Shown here piece after piece: positions 1-8,286 of a stretch of 64,000 nt of DNA (position 1 is its first letter; the number at the start of each line of letters is the position of its first letter). Position numbers and translations under genes: made by a program. The stretch lies in the NCBI GenBank assembly GCA_963809925.1, contig CAWELH010000007.1, positions 62,001 through 126,000 on the forward strand. Direction: 5' to 3'. A model generated the notes under the pieces. It ran no database searches. It was not told where the DNA came from and worked only from the letters and a program-made list of their open reading frames with translations. Source of the stretch: DASQZK01 sp963809925 (GTDB lineage: Bacteria; Bacteroidota; Bacteroidia; Bacteroidales; GCA-2748055).

Positions 1-2
1 TG

Positions 3-749
3 ATTATAGACGATAATTTTAATATTAGAAAAAGCATTGTTGCGCAACTGGAAGAACAATACCTGATATCAGAAGCATCAGATGGGAAACAGGCATTGGA
101 AATTGCCTTTAGAAAAATACCGGATATGGTCATCAGCGATGTGATGATGCCTGAAATGGATGGTTTCGAATTGTGCAAAATTCTCAAGGAAGATAAAAGA
201 ACGAGTCACATTCCGATTATCCTTTTAACTGCAAGAGTCTCCGACAATAGTAGAATGCTGGGATTTAACCTTGGCGCTGACGAATACATCACCAAACCGT
301 TTAACATTGAGGTGCTTGAATCACGAATTTATAACCTTATTTCTCAGCGCGAGAAATTAAGAAATCTGTTTCGGGATGAGATATTACTGACCCCTAAAAA
401 AACAACCGTTAATTCTCTGGACGAAATATTCTTCAGCAAGATACAGGAGATAATAGATAAATATATGGATGACAGCTCTTTTAACCCTGGCACATTGGCT
501 CATGAACTTGGAATAAGTCGGGCTGTTTTGTATAAGAAATTTAAATATTTGACCGATTACAGTGTCAATGAATATATTCAGATAATCAGGATTAAAAGGG
601 CAGCTGCGTTATTGCTTGAAGGAAATAATTCGGTCACCGATGCTGCATATGCCACAGGTTTTAAGAATCCTAATCACTTCAGCAGGGTATTCAGTCAGTA
701 TTATCATGAATCACCTTCTAAATATATGGCTGAAAAAAAGAAGGAGTAG
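3..749 (+). CDS. C-terminal part of a hybrid two-component regulator (receiver + AraC), cut by window start
   Basis: The reading frame is open from the first bases, so the start lies outside the window. The visible part opens with the acidic IIDD pair of a receiver domain. The phosphoacceptor Asp is in SDVMMPEMDGF, followed by the switch Thr in LLTAR and the Lys in ITKPF. After a linker comes an AraC-type double helix-turn-helix ending GFKNPNHFSRVFSQYYHESP. This is the order found at the end of Bacteroidota hybrid two-component regulators, which sense an oligosaccharide or sugar and activate the neighbouring catabolic genes. A stand-alone AraC response regulator cannot be excluded because the upstream part is missing. 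It converges with the leftward polyol operon. Confidence 0.9.
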   Translation: MIDDNFNIRKSIVAQLEEQYLISEASDGKQALEIAFRKIPDMVISDVMMPEMDGFELCKILKEDKRTSHIPIILLTARVSDNSRMLGFNLGADEYITKPFNIEVLESRIYNLISQREKLRNLFRDEILLTPKKTTVNSLDEIFFSKIQEIIDKYMDDSSFNPGTLAHELGISRAVLYKKFKYLTDYSVNEYIQIIRIKRAAALLLEGNNSVTDAAYATGFKNPNHFSRVFSQYYHESPSKYMAEKKKE

Positions 750-1029
750 ATATGCTGATGATCAAACTAATACCGGCGGGGAATTTCAAAAAGCTATCTG
801 AAGCTGTTTGAACAATGAAAATTGGCTTTCAGCCCTGATTTGCCCTCCGTATTTTTTATGAAGGAGGGATGTCTTCATAATGAAGTGCTTTGTAAACTGA
901 GAGGTTCAAACAATGATGAGTAAGCGGTTTGGGGGTGATGAGGTGATTCCTGTCCTACCACAACAGTTGAGTCGTTGCCATACTGTAGTCATGGATTTAC
1001 CCATGGACGGTAAATAAACTTCACAACTC
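750..1029. other. Intergenic region with a weak hairpin and a diverged CATGG repeat copy
   Basis: No gene was recognised here. CCCTCC (843-848) and GGAGGG (863-868) can form a small hairpin after the regulator gene, but there is no T-run behind it. At 986-1015 lies a sequence of two CATGG boxes followed by GGTAAAT. It resembles the second half of the repeat core at 34121-34151. Confidence 0.4.
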
Positions 1030-1920
1030 TTAAAATCCGGCAGGCCATTCTTCCCTGCCTTTGATGTTCACATTCAATGCATATACCAGACCGCCCAAAA
1101 AGTGGCCCGATTTGTCGAGACCGTGAAGGATATCTGCACCCCCTTCACATGCGGAGGTTATGAAAAGGGTGTCGAGTGCCGGACCTCCGAACATGACGCT
1201 GGAGGGCTGTACCGCCGGAACCGCAAATTCAGCCATCACCTTTCCTGATGGTGATATCCGCCGTATACATGAGGCACCCCAGAAGGCCACCCAGATGTAC
1301 CCCTCAGAATCCATGGTGATACCATCTGGCGAACCGGCATCTGTACCGGAGGTATGATACCAGGTTTCAGGATTACTGATACTCCCCGATCTTATGTCGT
1401 ATTCATACCTCCTGATCGTACCTGCAAGACTGTCGGTGTGATAAAAGTACTTGTGATCAGGAGAGAAGGTCATCCCGTTTGATATACCAATACCCTCGAG
1501 CAAAACCTGCGGAGACTTAATCCGTTCAAAACTATACAGTATACCGTCTTTCAGGTTTTCCTTTTTTGTCCCTGCAATAAGTCGGCCGGCAGGATCGGTG
1601 GTTACGTCGTTGAAACGTTCGTTTTTTTCGAAGGGCAGGCTGTAAATCTGATGCAGGATACTCCTGCCTTTACTGTTTTCAAGTATGAACACACCCTGAT
1701 CGGAACAAATCACCAAATTGCCTTCCGTGGTGAATGCCATCCCGCCGGTTTGCATCCTGCCCGACCAGAAAAGCGCAGACTCTCCTGTTTGAGCATCATA
1801 TCGCCAAATCTCTCCATTGAGGATATCTGTCCAGTATAACGCCTTTTCTCTCACGTTCCATAACGGGCATTCAGCAAGGTGGAATATTTTATCGCAAATC
1901 GGGTGAATTTCAATATTCAT
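1030..1920 (-). CDS. SMP-30/gluconolactonase/LRE family protein
   Basis: This 296-residue protein fits the six-bladed propeller family of SMP-30/regucalcin and gluconolactonases, which hydrolyse sugar lactones with a bound divalent metal. The expected metal ligands are visible: Glu17 in AECPLW, the Asn of ISNGMTFSPD and the Asp of SPDGITMDSEG. There is no signal peptide, so it is probably cytoplasmic. Its ATG overlaps the stop of the preceding dehydrogenase by four bases (ATGA), which makes it the last gene of the polyol operon. A role in opening a lactone made by one of the operon's dehydrogenases is inferred. The substrate cannot be read from sequence. Confidence 0.88.
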   Translation of the reverse strand: MNIEIHPICDKIFHLAECPLWNVREKALYWTDILNGEIWRYDAQTGESALFWSGRMQTGGMAFTTEGNLVICSDQGVFILENSKGRSILHQIYSLPFEKNERFNDVTTDPAGRLIAGTKKENLKDGILYSFERIKSPQVLLEGIGISNGMTFSPDHKYFYHTDSLAGTIRRYEYDIRSGSISNPETWYHTSGTDAGSPDGITMDSEGYIWVAFWGASCIRRISPSGKVMAEFAVPAVQPSSVMFGGPALDTLFITSACEGGADILHGLDKSGHFLGGLVYALNVNIKGREEWPAGF

Positions 1921-3083
1921 CTTTTCAGGATATACGTTTGCATTGTGTATGCATCCATAACCATACGAAACAACTCATCCGTGGAGTTCAGTCCGCAATA
2001 CCGGCCAAGCGCGACTTCCGGACCTTCCTGTTTTATGGTTCTGATGACTTCCAGCGTCCCCGGATCTGATGACCCCTCGTAACAAAGCGCCGCCGCTATG
2101 GCACGTGCATAGGCATAGGGTTTCCTGCCGTGTTTCAGACAAAGCAGGGCCGGTCCAAGTAGCCGTTCGTCCCTGCCAAGCTTCCGCCGGAGATCCCGGG
2201 CATTGCGTTCTATAGGATCATTCAATGCCGGATCGGTATATTTTTTTGTTGCCAGTGCCATGAAGGCTTTCTGTTCCTCTTCTTTGATGCCGAATTCCCT
2301 GGTCAGCCCATACGATGACTCCTCCCTGATCATATCAAAAAAAGTACTGAATTCCAGGGCCGCCTCATGCAGGATACGGAATCCGTTAACCCAACCAACA
2401 TAGGAAATCGGACCGTTTGTTCCGTTAAACGTATATAACTTCCTTATCAGCTCGTTTGAAAAATGTGACCGGGGTAAAAAACCGGTAACATTCGGAATCT
2501 TCCCCACAAAAGCATCCCTGTCGAGAGGCAGCGACCACCAGTCGTGCATCCTGAGTGCCAGCGGCTCCTTTTGCTTAATATGTTCCGGAGCTTCCATGCC
2601 TGTTCTCAACACCTGCGTTTCCACCAGACCCAGACGATGATCGACAAAATAACGAAAAGCCTCCTCCGCTCCTTCGAGCAGTGTCTCCCTGATCCTGGCT
2701 GCAGGGTGAAGTGCATTTTCGCAGATCAGCCAGTTCATATTCTGATTCAGGTTCCGCTTCTTCAGCAATTCTTTCATCATCGCTGCAACAGAAGAGATAT
2801 GGTTTGCGCCGACACTCGTAACCAGGATTTCAACCCTGTTTAACACCTCCTGGATCGTTTCCGGATGATGAATGTCAAATGCACCTTCTATGCTGATGTA
2901 TTCTGTGTCATCCCCATCAGATCCGGCAATATCAACCCGGTATTTCTTCTCCTGATTCAGGAGCCCGACCAACTCTTCAGATGCATCCGCAAACCATAAT
3001 TTGTACCCGCTCCTGTGGAAAAGCTGACCGATGAATCCTCTGCCGATCTTTCCTGCTCCAAAAATGATGACTTCCTTATTCAT
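1917..3083 (-). CDS. Mannitol-1-phosphate 5-dehydrogenase-like protein (paralogue 1)
   Basis: This 388-residue protein belongs to the mannitol dehydrogenase / MtlD family, which interconverts polyols or polyol phosphates with ketoses using NAD(H). A Rossmann motif IIFGAGKIGRGFIG occupies residues 6-19, and the family motif CENALHPAA and the C-terminal RKLGRDERLLGPA block are present. The catalytic segment reads KLYTFNGTN. The Lys and Asn are kept, but the His found in E. coli MtlD (KLFTLNTGH) is Asn here. The start overlaps the kinase stop by eight bases, implying coupled translation. With the kinase and the second paralogue it probably oxidises a phosphorylated polyol. Mannitol 1-phosphate itself is not assured. 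Confidence 0.85.
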   Translation of the reverse strand: MNKEVIIFGAGKIGRGFIGQLFHRSGYKLWFADASEELVGLLNQEKKYRVDIAGSDGDDTEYISIEGAFDIHHPETIQEVLNRVEILVTSVGANHISSVAAMMKELLKKRNLNQNMNWLICENALHPAARIRETLLEGAEEAFRYFVDHRLGLVETQVLRTGMEAPEHIKQKEPLALRMHDWWSLPLDRDAFVGKIPNVTGFLPRSHFSNELIRKLYTFNGTNGPISYVGWVNGFRILHEAALEFSTFFDMIREESSYGLTREFGIKEEEQKAFMALATKKYTDPALNDPIERNARDLRRKLGRDERLLGPALLCLKHGRKPYAYARAIAAALCYEGSSDPGTLEVIRTIKQEGPEVALGRYCGLNSTDELFRMVMDAYTMQTYILKR

Positions 3084-4545
3084 AACTAATATTCAATTGC
3101 TTCTGAAGAGTTAAAAACAAATTATATTTCTTCTGGTATTCATCCCTGAGAGACGGATCAGGTTTCACAAGATTGAAGGTGGCTGCAGGTGGGTTCACTA
3201 TATCTTTTCCTTTTTTAACCGCGGTCATATGGTTAATCAGTCCCCTGATCGCCAATTCCGGATCTTCTGAGACCTGAATTTCACGACCCAGCACAGAAGC
3301 CCTGATCAGGTTGAGCAAGCTGTTCTTTGATGTTCCGCCGCCGGAAAACAAGCTACCCGGAAGAGTCCCGTTTATAGATAATAATGACTGCCGACGGGCG
3401 AAGGCGATGGATTCCAGGATAGAACGAAACAAATGGGCGCGGGTATGAATTGTTCGTAGTCCGATAAAGGAAGCCGTAAGAGCGCTGTTCCAGAAAGGAG
3501 CGCGTTCCCCTTCAAGATACGGGATGAACACGGGGCAATCCGATGGTTTGAGCTGTTCTGCTTCCGTGGTAAGAGCGGACAATATTTTTTCATCCGTCTC
3601 ATTCCCAAGAATGTTTTCAATGAACCAGGTTACCAGGTTCCCTCCCGTATTTGCACTTCCATAACTTACAAAGCCATCGTCAAGGGCCACAACCATATGT
3701 GTTTTTCCGGGCAAAGGCGATTTTTTAAAGTAAAAGCCAGCAATCTCGGAAGTATTCCCCAGAATGAATGCATCACCATCATGAAGTGTCATGCTCAGAA
3801 AAGAAGCATAAAAATCGGCCATAGAAGGAAAGACAAAGGTCTTTTCCGGAAATCCAAAACGATTTCCGATCTCAGGAAGAACAGGCTTAGATTGCTCTGT
3901 GATCTCAGGAAACCGGGCCTCCTCCAACCCGAGGTATTCGAGGTATCTCCTAACATACGTTTTCCCGGTCTGATGTACCATACTTACCTGTGCACTGAAA
4001 TGTGTGGTAAGTGAATTTGTTAGTTTAGTGAAGATGGCATCACCGGCCTGAATGAAATGAGTGCCTGGAAGAAAACCTGCCTGGTTTGCAGCCATAAGCT
4101 TAGTAAGGAGCCAGTTGGTTCCCAAAGGCAGGTATGAAGCCATATTCTTCAGGGCACGTTCACCTCCGGTAAGGTGCTCAAGTTCTTCTAGTGCGGTAGA
4201 GCTGGTGCTGTCAAGCCAAACGGAGAAACGGTTCCGGACAGGCTGCTGTATAGCATCGTCCCACTCCAGTAAACTGGAAACATGACTACATATCCCGATA
4301 TAGCATTTTTCAATACCTTTCTCACTGAGAAAATGTCCGAGTAAGCCGAATAGTTCAAAAACCTTTTCCTCCATGGAATGATAGTCCGAAAGCACCGACC
4401 CCCCTGCAGCATAAATCAGTTCATTATTAATGCGTCCGGGGAAAATGATTTCTTTTGAAATCCCCGGACAATAGACACCGAGCTTGATGACCGATGTCCC
4501 AATGTCGAGTGCGGCAAAGGCTATATTTTCATTATCCCTGTTCAA
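3076..4545 (-). CDS. FGGY-family carbohydrate kinase
   Basis: This 489-residue protein has the two-domain layout of FGGY sugar and polyol kinases (xylulokinase, glycerol kinase and relatives). The N-terminal phosphate loop is AALDIGTSVIK, and the C-terminal signature is GERAPFWNSALTASFIGL, followed by FSGGGTSKN. It would phosphorylate an incoming polyol or ketose with ATP. The only sensible start is TTG at 4545, overlapping the TGA of the upstream dehydrogenase as TTGA. No in-frame ATG exists before about residue 57. It sits between two MtlD-like paralogues, which suggests kinase and polyol-phosphate dehydrogenase work in series. The sugar specificity is unknown. Confidence 0.88.
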   Translation of the reverse strand: MNRDNENIAFAALDIGTSVIKLGVYCPGISKEIIFPGRINNELIYAAGGSVLSDYHSMEEKVFELFGLLGHFLSEKGIEKCYIGICSHVSSLLEWDDAIQQPVRNRFSVWLDSTSSTALEELEHLTGGERALKNMASYLPLGTNWLLTKLMAANQAGFLPGTHFIQAGDAIFTKLTNSLTTHFSAQVSMVHQTGKTYVRRYLEYLGLEEARFPEITEQSKPVLPEIGNRFGFPEKTFVFPSMADFYASFLSMTLHDGDAFILGNTSEIAGFYFKKSPLPGKTHMVVALDDGFVSYGSANTGGNLVTWFIENILGNETDEKILSALTTEAEQLKPSDCPVFIPYLEGERAPFWNSALTASFIGLRTIHTRAHLFRSILESIAFARRQSLLSINGTLPGSLFSGGGTSKNSLLNLIRASVLGREIQVSEDPELAIRGLINHMTAVKKGKDIVNPPAATFNLVKPDPSLRDEYQKKYNLFLTLQKQLNISYE

Positions 4546-5699
4546 TATTCATTTTCCTTATATTTTTTTTTAATCAGATGGAACAATGTTTCCTCTGGTT
4601 GAAGTGAACAAACCCCCGTTAGAATATCATCGATTCCACGCTTTTGAATTTCATTTTGGAGGCTGAAGCCGGTATCCTTATCCTGAAAGAAAAATCCTGC
4701 CAGTATACCTTCTATCAATCCTTCAGGGTGAATACCATGTTTTATCGCCAGTAAGGCGGGACCAATTAGCCGGTCATCTCTGCCAAGTTTGCGGGCCGGA
4801 TCTGCACCGTTCCTTGATATAGGATCGGGAAGACCTTTATCTGAAAATTTTTTGAATGCAGATTCAACCCACTCAGCCTGCTCGTCGGGATCAAAGTTAA
4901 ATTCTGCAACCTGAGCCTGCGATGTTTCCGCTGCAGCCAGTCTGGCTGTTTTCAGGATTTCCGGATCAACAGCGGCTTCATAGAGCTGGGTATAGCCCTT
5001 TTTATATCCCAGAAAGGTAATAACAGCATTAATGCAATTGTAGGTATAGATCTTTCGTCTGACCTGGTTTTTGAAATCGGGCAATGGTTTCAGTCCTATA
5101 ATTTTCGGCACATTCCCTTTGAAGGCATCGCCATCACATGGCAGATCAAAGTAGTCCTGAGCCAGGATATCCAGGGCACATCCTTTGGAAGTATGCAGAC
5201 AGGTTCTTAGGATCATGGCATCAGAAAAACCGGCCTTTTCTGTCAACCATTCGATAAAGGCCATATCGCCGGAAAGTGAAGAAATTTTATTCCGTATTGT
5301 AGTGGAAGCGTTGCTGAAATTTTCGCACATCACAAAATTCAGGGGTTTACCTGGATTTTGCTGGAAGCGTTGACGAAGTGCAGGTAACAAGGTCTCTGCG
5401 AGATCCGGCAGGTTATTGCCAAAAACAGCGGTAAAGGCGATATCGGCATCTACCAGGTATTTCATCCAGCTGTCATTTCCGGTATGAAATACACCGAAGG
5501 GATGAATGGTACAATCCTTCGATACATCACCAATGATCCTAACTGTATATACCTCATCGCCTTGCATCTGTCTGACCAGCTTTATATTGCTGTCAATCAG
5601 GATAATGCGATATCCGCTTAAGTAAGCCAGGTGTGCGGCAAAACCTCTTCCGGTTTTCCCTGCCCCAAATATGACAGCCAGTGGATGATGACTTGACAT
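4542..5699 (-). CDS. Mannitol-1-phosphate 5-dehydrogenase-like protein (paralogue 2)
   Basis: This is a 385-residue second member of the MtlD family in the same operon, clearly diverged from the first. It keeps the Rossmann motif VIFGAGKTGRGFAAHLA near the N-terminus, the MCENFSNAST segment and the RKLGRDDRLIGPALLAIKHG block. The catalytic segment reads KIYTYNCIN, again with Asn where MtlD has His. ATG at 5699 lies 11 bases after the SDR stop. Two paralogues of unlike sequence around one kinase suggest two different oxidation steps, two substrates or a heteromeric enzyme. These options are inference. Confidence 0.83.
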   Translation of the reverse strand: MSSHHPLAVIFGAGKTGRGFAAHLAYLSGYRIILIDSNIKLVRQMQGDEVYTVRIIGDVSKDCTIHPFGVFHTGNDSWMKYLVDADIAFTAVFGNNLPDLAETLLPALRQRFQQNPGKPLNFVMCENFSNASTTIRNKISSLSGDMAFIEWLTEKAGFSDAMILRTCLHTSKGCALDILAQDYFDLPCDGDAFKGNVPKIIGLKPLPDFKNQVRRKIYTYNCINAVITFLGYKKGYTQLYEAAVDPEILKTARLAAAETSQAQVAEFNFDPDEQAEWVESAFKKFSDKGLPDPISRNGADPARKLGRDDRLIGPALLAIKHGIHPEGLIEGILAGFFFQDKDTGFSLQNEIQKRGIDDILTGVCSLQPEETLFHLIKKKYKENEY

Positions 5700-5710
5700 A
5701 AAAAACGGAT

Positions 5711-6484
5711 TTAGGTGGACAAATCGGGATCGAGAGCAAAACCCCCGTCATATCGTACAAGGCTTCCGGTCATATAAGAGGAGGCATCTGATGCGAGGAA
5801 GTAGGTTAGTCCGGCAGCCTCTTCAGGCTTTCCGGCCCGACCGAGCGGTATGGTTCCTTTTGCCTGTTCTTCAATCTGTGCTGCGGAATAAAACTTCTGT
5901 TCACCCTCTGTGTTGAACCAGCCAAGGATAATACCGTTCACCCTAATATGGTCACCTGCCACCGCCCTGGCTATATGGCGCACCATATGGTTTAATGCGG
6001 CTTTTGTGAGGGCGTAGGCGAAACCTGTTGGATTTACAAATTCACCCTGATTCGAGCTGTGAATAACAATATTTCCGGGCATCGACATTTCTTTCCAATG
6101 ATCAATAAACAACCTGGACAGGCTGAAGTTACCCAAAATATTGACATCGAAGGTCTGCTGCAGCAGTTCTGTGTCCGTCTCACTGAAGGTGGCCTTTTTT
6201 TGAAACGCAGCATTGAGGACGAGTACATCCGGGATTTTACCATCAGCACAGGAAGCCTCGAAAATCCGTCTCACGTGTTTCGGATCACCGACATCTCCCT
6301 GAACGAGGATGCCCTTGCCGCCGGCTTCTTCAACACGGATAAGGGTTTCTTCAGCACTATCGAGGGCAGAAAGGTAATTTATGATGACGGTAGCCCCATC
6401 TTCTGCGAATCTGATGGCACATGCCCGGCCTATTCCTTTGCCGGCACCCGTGATCAGAATCTTTTTATTCCTGAAGTCACTCAT
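5711..6484 (-). CDS. SDR family NAD(P)-dependent oxidoreductase
   Basis: This 257-residue classical short-chain dehydrogenase carries the cofactor motif ILITGAGKGIG near residue 10 and the NAG-like motif LVLNAAF. The catalytic Ser is in VIHSSNQ and the Tyr-x3-Lys pair in YALTK. The C-terminus ends with the usual SYMTGSLVRYDGGFA. Such enzymes oxidise a secondary alcohol of a sugar or polyol, and the closest general type is glucose 1-dehydrogenase/3-ketoacyl reductase. It is spaced 11 bases from the dehydrogenase after it and 16 bases from the one before it, all on one strand, so it is probably cotranscribed. Confidence 0.9.
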   Translation of the reverse strand: MSDFRNKKILITGAGKGIGRACAIRFAEDGATVIINYLSALDSAEETLIRVEEAGGKGILVQGDVGDPKHVRRIFEASCADGKIPDVLVLNAAFQKKATFSETDTELLQQTFDVNILGNFSLSRLFIDHWKEMSMPGNIVIHSSNQGEFVNPTGFAYALTKAALNHMVRHIARAVAGDHIRVNGIILGWFNTEGEQKFYSAAQIEEQAKGTIPLGRAGKPEEAAGLTYFLASDASSYMTGSLVRYDGGFALDPDLST

Positions 6485-6500
6485 ATGTGTAATTAACGGT

Positions 6501-7541
6501 TTATGGTATATTTAGTACGGCTTTTACCGCTTCCCTCTTCTGCAACTTATCGAAGGCTTCTTCCCAACGCTCCAGCGAATATTGATGAGTAATGATCTGG
6601 CTGATCTTTGCCTGGTTTCTTTCCAGAATGCCAATAGCTTTATCCCAGCTGCTGTGTGATGATGTTGCTGAGAAGATCACCTCCAGTACATTCAGGACTG
6701 CATCATTGAAGGGAAAAGGGATTTGCCTCTGTTCAGCGATCCCCAGTGCAATAAATCTTCCACCCTTTCGCAATATCCTGATGCCCTGATCGATTGCTGC
6801 TGGCGCACCAGAACAGTCGATCACACAATCGGCCTTCCAGCCTCCGTTTATTTCCGGAATGATTCGTTCAATATCAGCAGTGGTCGATAAAACTTCTGTT
6901 GCTCCCAGTGTGGCGGCCAGGTTATATCGCATTCTGGAATTTCCTGTTGGCGTAACACATATGATATTTTTCACTCCAAAGTCAAGCAGTGCGATAAGAG
7001 TAAACAATCCAATGGAACCCATACCATAAATTACGGTGAAGTCGTCCGCACTGATCCTGCCCCGTTCAATACAGCCATAAACACAAATGGCCATCGGCTC
7101 AGCCATGGCGGCTATCTCGGGTGGCAGTACAGCCGGAATTTTATGCACGCAATAATCGGGTTGAACGGTATATTCTGCATAGACTCCCTGAGATTTCCAG
7201 CCCGGAGGCTGTTTTTCCGGACAGAGTTCGTAATGCCCGGAAAGGCATTGTTTACATTTCATGCATGCCCCTTTGGCCAGTTCACAGACAACAGGGTCTC
7301 CGACAGAGAATGCCTTCTGAACAGCTTTTCCCAATCCGGCTATCCGACCGCTGAATTCGTGGCCCACAATATTATTGTCGGGCATTTCCATCGAACCATG
7401 CAGCACATGCAGATCGGATGTGCATATACCAATGGAAGAAACCCTGATCAGAATATCGTTATCGTTCTCCACTTCCGGTGCCGGTGTTTCCACCAGCTGG
7501 AAATGAACACCACCATCCGAAAATTTTTTTATCGCCTTCAT
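6501..7541 (-). CDS. Zinc-dependent MDR alcohol/polyol dehydrogenase
   Basis: This 346-residue medium-chain dehydrogenase resembles sorbitol (L-iditol) 2-dehydrogenase and threonine dehydrogenase. The catalytic zinc site is represented by GICTSDLHVLHG and GHEFSGR. The structural zinc site shows four cysteines in GACMKCKQCLSGHYELC. The nucleotide-binding glycines are in VIYGMGSIGLF. It probably oxidises a polyol to a ketose with NAD as the first intracellular step of the operon's pathway. Neighbours on both sides are SDRs on the same strand with short gaps. Confidence 0.9.
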   Translation of the reverse strand: MKAIKKFSDGGVHFQLVETPAPEVENDNDILIRVSSIGICTSDLHVLHGSMEMPDNNIVGHEFSGRIAGLGKAVQKAFSVGDPVVCELAKGACMKCKQCLSGHYELCPEKQPPGWKSQGVYAEYTVQPDYCVHKIPAVLPPEIAAMAEPMAICVYGCIERGRISADDFTVIYGMGSIGLFTLIALLDFGVKNIICVTPTGNSRMRYNLAATLGATEVLSTTADIERIIPEINGGWKADCVIDCSGAPAAIDQGIRILRKGGRFIALGIAEQRQIPFPFNDAVLNVLEVIFSATSSHSSWDKAIGILERNQAKISQIITHQYSLERWEEAFDKLQKREAVKAVLNIP

Positions 7542-7562
7542 CGTCTTTTGTATTCTATATCT

Positions 7563-8270
7563 TTATTTCCAGTCTTCAAAAAACGCTGGTTCCGCCAGCA
7601 ACTGAACATGTCCGTTTTCAGGCGCAGCAAGCATAAACATGATTGCATCAGCAATATCATCCGGATTGAGCATTTTTTCCAGGTTTTGTGTCCCGGATTT
7701 TATATGCAGGTTCGTTTTTGTTGAACCTGGACATATGCAGCCGATCCTGATACCATGTTCTCTCAGTTCGAGCTGCAGATTTCTTGAAAAACCGACAATG
7801 GCCCACTTGCTCGCCATATATGCCGATGCGCCCGGCATTCCCGATTTCAGACCCGACATGCTGGACACATTTATAATAATGCCCTGTTTTTGACCGATCA
7901 TGTATCGGGTCACAGCCTGTGTAACAAGGAAAGTTCCTTTCACATTTACATCGAAAATAAGATCCCAGAACGCTTCGTCCATTGCCACAAATTCCTTCCA
8001 TAGTGAGATGCCGGCAGAATTCACAAGCATATCGATATTGCCTGCATCACGATAAAACCGATTCACAGCATCGATCACCGCCTCAGGATCCCTGATATCG
8101 GCCTCATAGCATTTGATATGCCGGGGCATAATGTCCAGTTCTTTCACGTCATTAGAAATGACTCCAACAATTCTGCAACAACTGCTTATTTTCAAGGCAA
8201 GGGCCTTGCCAATGCCACTGCTGCCACCTGTGATCAATATAGATTTCCCGGCAAACTCGTTAAAAATCAT
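7563..8270 (-). CDS. SDR family oxidoreductase (second in operon)
   Basis: This short-chain dehydrogenase has about 235 residues. The ATG at 8270 is preferred over the in-frame TTG at 8300 because it gives the normal family N-terminus and avoids overlap with the symporter gene. The motifs are ILITGGSSGIG, LVNSAGIS, NVSSMSG and YMASK. The family includes ribitol, sorbitol and gluconate dehydrogenases, and the exact substrate is not evident. It follows the symporter gene by about 16 bases. With the MDR enzyme and the other SDR it gives this operon three non-phosphorylating dehydrogenases. Confidence 0.87.
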   Translation of the reverse strand: MIFNEFAGKSILITGGSSGIGKALALKISSCCRIVGVISNDVKELDIMPRHIKCYEADIRDPEAVIDAVNRFYRDAGNIDMLVNSAGISLWKEFVAMDEAFWDLIFDVNVKGTFLVTQAVTRYMIGQKQGIIINVSSMSGLKSGMPGASAYMASKWAIVGFSRNLQLELREHGIRIGCICPGSTKTNLHIKSGTQNLEKMLNPDDIADAIMFMLAAPENGHVQLLAEPAFFEDWK

Positions 8271-8286
8271 GACAGTAACATTTTTA

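Noticed and set aside
1917..3083. Firm mtlD assignment for the first MtlD-like gene
   Set aside because: The active-site His is replaced, a second paralogue and a kinase are present, and no mannitol PTS is encoded, so the mannitol 1-phosphate role is not safe.
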